Positions 59,274 to 64,000 of a stretch of DNA of 64,000 bases are shown here, in pieces. Positions within the stretch are counted from its first letter, which is position 1; each line of letters starts with the position of its first letter. Below the pieces are notes generated by a model. The model was not told where the DNA came from and ran no database searches. It saw nothing but the letters and a program-made list of their open reading frames with translations. The stretch comes from JAMZMI01 sp964353015. Lineage in GTDB: Bacteria; Bacteroidota; Bacteroidia; Cytophagales; Cyclobacteriaceae. The DNA is taken from NCBI GenBank assembly GCA_964353015.1, contig CAYGUA010000025.1, forward strand, positions 1 to 64,000. Direction: 5' to 3'. A program made the position numbers and the translations under genes.

Positions 59274-60257
59274 ATGAGCCAACAAGTAGAACCAATTCTA
59301 AGAGAAAACAAAGATAGATTTGTCCTATTTCCTATCACCCACAATGATATATGGCAATTTTACAAAAAAGCAGAAGCTAGTTTTTGGACTGCAGAAGAAA
59401 TAGATCTTGGTCAGGATTTAAAAGATTGGATTAGTCTCAATGATGGCGAAAGACATTTTATAACTCATGTATTAGCCTTTTTTGCTGCCAGTGATGGAAT
59501 TGTAAATGAAAACCTTGCCGAGCATTTTGTATCAGAAGTACAATATACTGAAGCCAAATTCTTTTATGGGTTTCAGATAGCCATAGAAAACATCCACTCT
59601 GAAACTTATTCTTTATTAATTGATACTTATGTCAAAGACAATAAGGAAAAAGATTCATTACTCCATGGTATTGATACAATGGAATGCGTGAAGAAAAAAG
59701 CGCAATGGGCTTTGCGTTGGATTGATAATGGAAACTTTGCAGAAAGACTGGTTGCCTTCGCTGCTGTAGAAGGTATTTTCTTTTCTGGTAGTTTTTGTTC
59801 CATTTTTTGGCTTAAGAAGCGAGGCTTAATGCCAGGCCTTACCTTTTCTAACGAATTGATCTCAAGGGATGAAGGATTACATTGTGATTTTGCCTGCCTG
59901 ATTTATAACAACCACCTTGTGAATAAACTCCCTGTGGACACAGTTGTTGATATCATTAAAGATGCTGTAGCCATAGAGAAAGAATTTGTAACAGACGCAT
60001 TACCGGTCAAATTGATCGGAATGAACTCTGACCTGATGTGTCAGTATATTGAATTTGTGGCCGATAGGCTCCTAATGGAATTAGGGTGCCCAAAAGTTTA
60101 CAATTCTACCAATCCGTTTGACTTCATGGAAATGATATCACTTCAAGGTAAAACCAACTTTTTTGAGAAAAGAGTTGGCGAATATCAAAAAGCTGGTGTC
60201 ATGGATGGACCAAAGGATGAAACCAAATCGAAATTCAGCTTAGACGAGGACTTTTAA
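59274..60257 (+). CDS. nrdB: Ribonucleoside-diphosphate reductase, small (R2) subunit
   Basis: 327 aa. R2 houses the di-iron centre and tyrosyl radical. The core motif AIENIHSETYSLL (~105-117) supplies an iron Glu and His and, four residues on, the radical Tyr; the second-half ligands are in AAVEGIFFSGSF (~160) and SRDEGLHCDF (~200). The EAKFFYGFQIAIENIHSE run resembles eukaryotic R2 more than E. coli NrdB, as is usual in Bacteroidota. nrdA follows 39 bp later. Two DnaA boxes lie upstream. Confidence 0.96.
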   Translation: MSQQVEPILRENKDRFVLFPITHNDIWQFYKKAEASFWTAEEIDLGQDLKDWISLNDGERHFITHVLAFFAASDGIVNENLAEHFVSEVQYTEAKFFYGFQIAIENIHSETYSLLIDTYVKDNKEKDSLLHGIDTMECVKKKAQWALRWIDNGNFAERLVAFAAVEGIFFSGSFCSIFWLKKRGLMPGLTFSNELISRDEGLHCDFACLIYNNHLVNKLPVDTVVDIIKDAVAIEKEFVTDALPVKLIGMNSDLMCQYIEFVADRLLMELGCPKVYNSTNPFDFMEMISLQGKTNFFEKRVGEYQKAGVMDGPKDETKSKFSLDEDF

Positions 60258-60296
60258 ACACCAATCTTTTCCACACCAAAAATCGCCGAATGAATT

Positions 60297-62708
60297 ATGT
60301 TAGTTATTAAAAGAGACGGAAGAAGAGAATCCGTAAAATTTGACAAGATCACTGCTCGTATAGAGAAACTGTGCTATGGCTTAAATGGTGATTTTGTGAA
60401 ACCTGTGGAGATTGCCAAAAAGGTAATCGATGGTCTATATGATGGAGTGACCACCATAGAACTTGATAATCTCGCCGCTGAAATTGCAGCAACAATGACT
60501 ACACGTCATCCAGATTTTGCACGTCTGGCAGCAAGAATATCTATTTCAAACTTACACAAGGTAACAGAGGAGTCTTTCGCAAATACAATGAAAAGACTCT
60601 ACACTTTTATCAATCCAAAAACTCAGGAAAATGCAGCATTGCTTTCTACCAAAGTTTATGGGATCATAAGAGCTAATGCCAAAAGATTGGATGATGCCAT
60701 CGATTATAACAGGGATTACAATTATGACTTCTTTGGCTACAAGACGCTTGAGAGATCATATTTGATGAAACTTGACGGAAAGATAGTAGAGCGCCCACAA
60801 CACATGTTGATGCGGGTTTCGGTAGGTATTCATATGGAAGATATCGATGCGGCGATCGAGACCTATAACCTAATGTCCGAAAAGTGGTTCACGCATGCTA
60901 CTCCTACGCTATTCAACGCAGGTACTCCTAAACCACAATTGTCTTCATGTTTTCTCTTAACCATGAAAGATGATAGCATTGATGGTATTTATGATACCTT
61001 AAAGCAATGTGCTAAAATATCCCAATCAGCAGGTGGAATTGGACTCAGCATTCATAATGTAAGAGCAACAGGAGCTTATATCAAAGGAACGAATGGAAAT
61101 TCCAATGGTATCGTACCGATGCTAAGAAACTTTGACATGACGGCTCGATATGTGGATCAAGGTGGTGGAAAAAGAAAGGGAAGCTTTGCCATATATTTAG
61201 AGCCTTGGCATGCTGATGTTTTTGAATTCCTACAGTTGAAGAAAAATCACGGAAAAGAAGAGTTGAGAGCACGTGACTTGTTTTACGCCATGTGGATACC
61301 GGATTTATTCATGAAACGAGTTGAAGAAAATGGTGACTGGTCACTATTTAGCCCGGATGAAGCACCAAACTTATGTGATACATATGGTGATGAATTCGAA
61401 AAACTATACGAGAAATACGAGAAAGAAGGCAAAGCCAGAAAAACAATCAAAGCTCAGGAGCTTTGGTTCGAAATTCTTGAATCTCAGATAGAAACTGGAA
61501 CACCTTATATTCTATATAAAGATCACGCAAACAGGAAGTCAAACCAGAAAAATCTGGGTACCATCCGTTCTAGTAATTTATGTACAGAGATCATGGAATA
61601 TACTTCACCAGAAGAGGTGGCCGTATGTAACCTTGCATCACTTGCGTTGAACAAATTTGTAAATCCTGATGGGACTTATAACCATCAAAAACTATATGAG
61701 GTAACAAAAGTTGCAACAAGAAACCTAAACAAGGTAATTGATGTAAACTATTACCCGATACCAGAGGCTCGCTACTCAAATATGAGACATAGACCAATTG
61801 GTATTGGTGTGCAAGGACTTGCTGACGTTTTCATGTTGATGAAAATGCCATTTGATTCGCCAGCAGCCCGACAACTGAATAAAGAAATCTTCGAAACCAT
61901 CTATTATGGTGCCATGGAGACTTCAATGGAGTTGTCACAAAAAGATGGACCATACGAAACTTTCAAAGGTTCACCTGTATCAAAAGGTATCTTCCAGTTT
62001 GACATGTGGGGTGTGACTCCAGATAGTGGAAGATGGGATTGGTATGACTTGAAGCAAAAAGTGAGGAAACATGGAGTGAGAAACTCTCTATTACTTGCTC
62101 CTATGCCAACGGCTTCAACATCACAGATATTAGGTAACAACGAATGTTTTGAGCCTTATACTTCAAACATTTACACAAGAAGAGTGCTTTCAGGTGAATT
62201 CATCGTGGTGAATAAACACTTGATGACTGATCTGATCAAATTGAACTTGTGGGATGAGAGAATGAAAAACAGGATCATGGAAGCAAATGGTTCAGTACAA
62301 AATATCCCTGAGATACCAGAACATATCAAGGAACTATACAGAACAGTATGGGAGATTTCTCAGAAATCTATCATCGATATGTCAGCAGATCGTGGTGCAT
62401 TTATCTGTCAAAGCCAAAGCTTGAATATCCACTTACAAGATGCGAATTTTGGTAAAATGACTTCAATGCATTTCTACGCATGGAAAAAAGGTTTGAAAAC
62501 TGGTATGTACTACCTAAGAACTAAAGCCGCTACAGATGCTATTAAATTCACTGTTTCAAAAGAAGAGCAAGTTCAGCCACAACCTGTGCAAGAGCAACAA
62601 GGTAAAGCAAAGCCTGCAGCAGTTATTGAAGCAGAAAAATCGCATAATCAATCGGCTATGCAATGTTCGCTAGATGATCCGGAGGGTTGCGAAATGTGTG
62701 GAAGTTGA
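60297..62708 (+). CDS. nrdA: Ribonucleoside-diphosphate reductase, large (R1) subunit
   Basis: 803 aa, class I. Residues ~1-95 are an ATP-cone (VIKRDGRRESVKFDKITARIEKL), so dATP feedback is likely. The active-site cysteines lie in SSCFLLTM (~220), NLCTEI (~430) and VAVCNLASL (~447); the glycyl-loop region NECFEPYTSNIYTRRV (~620) and PMPTASTSQ are conserved. The C-terminal pair CEMCGS is the shuttle that is re-reduced by thioredoxin. It forms an operon with nrdB and ends in a terminator. Confidence 0.97.
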   Translation: MLVIKRDGRRESVKFDKITARIEKLCYGLNGDFVKPVEIAKKVIDGLYDGVTTIELDNLAAEIAATMTTRHPDFARLAARISISNLHKVTEESFANTMKRLYTFINPKTQENAALLSTKVYGIIRANAKRLDDAIDYNRDYNYDFFGYKTLERSYLMKLDGKIVERPQHMLMRVSVGIHMEDIDAAIETYNLMSEKWFTHATPTLFNAGTPKPQLSSCFLLTMKDDSIDGIYDTLKQCAKISQSAGGIGLSIHNVRATGAYIKGTNGNSNGIVPMLRNFDMTARYVDQGGGKRKGSFAIYLEPWHADVFEFLQLKKNHGKEELRARDLFYAMWIPDLFMKRVEENGDWSLFSPDEAPNLCDTYGDEFEKLYEKYEKEGKARKTIKAQELWFEILESQIETGTPYILYKDHANRKSNQKNLGTIRSSNLCTEIMEYTSPEEVAVCNLASLALNKFVNPDGTYNHQKLYEVTKVATRNLNKVIDVNYYPIPEARYSNMRHRPIGIGVQGLADVFMLMKMPFDSPAARQLNKEIFETIYYGAMETSMELSQKDGPYETFKGSPVSKGIFQFDMWGVTPDSGRWDWYDLKQKVRKHGVRNSLLLAPMPTASTSQILGNNECFEPYTSNIYTRRVLSGEFIVVNKHLMTDLIKLNLWDERMKNRIMEANGSVQNIPEIPEHIKELYRTVWEISQKSIIDMSADRGAFICQSQSLNIHLQDANFGKMTSMHFYAWKKGLKTGMYYLRTKAATDAIKFTVSKEEQVQPQPVQEQQGKAKPAAVIEAEKSHNQSAMQCSLDDPEGCEMCGS

Positions 62709-62730
62709 TTTGAAAAATTAATTTATTGTA

Positions 62731-62759
62731 AAAAGCTCCTTATTCAAGGAGCTTTTTTT
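62731..62759. terminator. Bidirectional terminator between nrdA and the hydrolase gene
   Basis: AAAAGCTCCTT (62731-62741) pairs with AAGGAGCTTTT (62746-62756), loop ATTC, then more T. The convergent hydrolase gene's stop codon overlaps the T-run. Confidence 0.88.
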
Positions 62760-63636
62760 ATTCCCCTAAGTCATTGATCCAATCAATCAACAGAGCTGGC
62801 CAGGACGAATGCCTTCCTTTACCAATAGCCAAAGAGTAGCCATGGCCTCCGTAAGGAAAAATATGCATTTCTGCAGGGATCCTTTTATCACGAAGCGCTT
62901 TGTAAAACTGCAAGCTATTCTCTACTGGAACAGCGTTATCATCTTCACTATGAATGATAAATGTTGGAGGTGTATTCGAAGTGACCTGTAATTCATTTGA
63001 GAAAAGACTGACCAAATCATCGGAAGGATTATCGCCTAAAAGATTTCGTCTCGATCCCTGGTGCGTAAAATCATTTTTCATGGTAACCACAGGATACATC
63101 AATATCATAAAATCAGGTCGGTTCCGAACGTCAAAATGAGTACCCAACGTGGATGCAAGATGTCCACCAGCAGAAAATCCCATGATTCCCACCTCACTTG
63201 GGTTTATATTCCATGAGTCTGCATTTTCACGAATCAACTCCATTGCTCTTTTCGCATCCAACAATGGAGATTCATAAGGCACAATATTGGTTTCGTCTTC
63301 AGGCAATCTGTATTTTAATACTATGCCCGCAATGCCATATCCATTGAGCCATTTGGCTATGTCTGTACCTTCTTTGTCATAAGCCAGAATGCCATATCCT
63401 CCTCCCGGACAAATAAGAACTGCCCTTTTGATGGAATTGCTTTTTGATGGAAGGAAAACATCTATAGAAGGATTTACCACTTTGCTTACACGCATGGCGT
63501 CTGAAAACTCCGTGACTTCCTCCGTACTAGATTTTTTTGAGTTTGGGACATCATTACCCCATAATAAGATGGTGTGATTCTGAGCGTACATCATATGGCC
63601 TAGCAAGAGCGCTGTGATAAATGGGATAAACTTCAT
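62758..63636 (-). CDS. Secreted alpha/beta hydrolase (carbohydrate-esterase-like)
   Basis: 292 aa with a signal peptide (~1-18, ending MMYAQ). Catalytic Ser is in GFSAGG (~155), Asp in HSEDDNAVPV (~230) and His in YGGHGYSL (~265); an oxyanion loop CPGGGYGILAYDKEG lies near 78. It matches the xylanase-associated acetyl esterase / BD-FAE-like group, so removal of acetyl or feruloyl groups from plant polysaccharide is a reasonable guess. It is isolated from the galactan locus. Convergent with nrdA. Confidence 0.85.
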   Translation of the reverse strand: MKFIPFITALLLGHMMYAQNHTILLWGNDVPNSKKSSTEEVTEFSDAMRVSKVVNPSIDVFLPSKSNSIKRAVLICPGGGYGILAYDKEGTDIAKWLNGYGIAGIVLKYRLPEDETNIVPYESPLLDAKRAMELIRENADSWNINPSEVGIMGFSAGGHLASTLGTHFDVRNRPDFMILMYPVVTMKNDFTHQGSRRNLLGDNPSDDLVSLFSNELQVTSNTPPTFIIHSEDDNAVPVENSLQFYKALRDKRIPAEMHIFPYGGHGYSLAIGKGRHSSWPALLIDWINDLGE

Positions 63637-63710
63637 GAGGAATAAATTTCTTTGAACATGAAAATTAATAAATCATAAGGCATTCCATACAAATTAAAAG
63701 TTTCACGCAT

Positions 63711-63734
63711 AAAAAAGGGCCTTATCGGCCCTTT
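63711..63734 (-). terminator. Terminator of the clpC-like gene
   Basis: AAAGGGCC (63714-63721) pairs with GGCCCTTT (63727-63734), loop of five, followed on the minus strand by TTTTTT. It lies just after the Clp gene's stop. Confidence 0.87.
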
Positions 63735-63737
63735 CAT

Positions 63738-64000
63738 TTATTTCTCTTTGTCTTCTTGAGTGACTTTCTTTTTCTTCAATTTGATATTCAATTCTGTGGC
63801 TTTTTCATCCCAGTCAGCAACTAGTGTATCACCCTCTTGAATTTCTCCTTTCAAAATTTCTTCAGCGACCGGATCTTCCAAATATTTCTGAATAGCCCGG
63901 TTTAATGGTCTAGCTCCATATTGCGGATCATAACCTTTATCTGATAAGAAATCTTTGGCCTTTTTGGTTAACTCAACTGCATATCCCAAATCCGTGATTC
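63738..64000 (-). CDS. clpC: Clp ATPase (ClpC type), C-terminal end; gene continues past the window
   Basis: The frame is open to the window's last base, giving the final ~87 residues. It is the D2-small domain of a Hsp100 ATPase: DLGYAVELTKKAKDFLSDKGYDPQYGARPLNRAIQKYLEDPVAEEIL, with the GYDPQYGARPL sensor-2 motif (Arg contacts ATP), then a basic tail. The YDP.YGARPL.R.I wording fits ClpC or ClpB; the tail ending KVTQEDKEK and the IQKYLEDP segment favour ClpC. It ends in its own terminator. Confidence 0.85.
   Translation of the reverse strand, partial: ITDLGYAVELTKKAKDFLSDKGYDPQYGARPLNRAIQKYLEDPVAEEILKGEIQEGDTLVADWDEKATELNIKLKKKKVTQEDKEK

Noticed and set aside
1..64000. CRISPR array, insertion sequence or toxin-antitoxin pair
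   Set aside because: No regularly spaced repeats, transposase motifs, terminal repeats or recognisable toxin-antitoxin genes found.

Overview
The window looks like a chromosomal segment of a free-living, probably marine or soil Bacteroidota, most likely order Cytophagales. Evidence: a SusC/SusD locus driven by a hybrid two-component system; a type IX secretion C-terminal domain on a secreted glycanase; DUF4270, DUF2911 and DUF4286 proteins; an extended Rho; the neighbourhood panC/panD - GT5 half-protein - DUF4270 - glmS; no Shine-Dalgarno signals; and several matches to the Bacteroidota promoter TTG-N(17-21)-TAnnTTTG. Genes are tightly packed. I see no tRNA, rRNA, CRISPR array, prophage or insertion sequence.

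Layout. 1-7.4 kb is housekeeping: rimM (cut by the left edge), trmD, rplS, dapF, secA, a SPOR lipoprotein and an M20 amidohydrolase. 7.6-11.3 kb holds two tandem Na/Pi-cotransporter-family genes behind a promoter with a 19-bp perfect palindrome, then two small membrane proteins. 11.3-16.6 kb (minus strand) carries an AraC regulator, an acyl-CoA dehydrogenase, and panC-panD-flippase-zinc protease. 16.7-20.7 kb (plus) carries a glycogen-synthase half-protein, a DUF4270 lipoprotein and glmS.

20.7-37.6 kb is a polysaccharide utilisation locus for beta-1,4-galactan (pectic galactan or type I arabinogalactan): SusC, SusD, two GH53 endo-galactanases (one with a type IX sorting tail, one lipoprotein), a polysaccharide deacetylase, an SGNH esterase, a hybrid two-component sensor, a lipoprotein that may bind glycan, and a divergent GH2 beta-galactosidase. 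From susD to the last GH53 every junction is a 1-11 bp overlap, so the deacetylase and esterase are made together with the galactanases.

37.7-48.5 kb: RidA, gltX, a tiny acidic/basic protein, a membrane methyltransferase-like protein, a LYS1-like dehydrogenase, rfbD, a rhamnose-mutarotase-like lipoprotein, a beta-helix glycosidase-like protein, a DUF2911-TPR protein and rho. 48.8-50.8 kb: serS, a GNAT acetyltransferase and DUF4286.

50.9-57.5 kb is a carotenoid locus: CruF-like hydratase, a MerR regulator with a cobalamin-binding domain (CarH/LitR type), an ECF sigma factor, crtI, crtB, a CrtYcd-type lycopene cyclase, ispH and crtZ. The likely logic is B12- or light-gated control of the sigma factor and pigment operon. 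This is the strongest candidate for a regulatory system worth studying. A structured intergenic stretch and a free-standing NUMOD4/HNH gene follow.

58.2-64 kb: rpmA and rplU, a 478-bp gap containing two consensus DnaA boxes just upstream of nrdB-nrdA (class Ia ribonucleotide reductase), an alpha/beta hydrolase, and the C-terminus of a ClpC/ClpB-type ATPase cut by the right edge.
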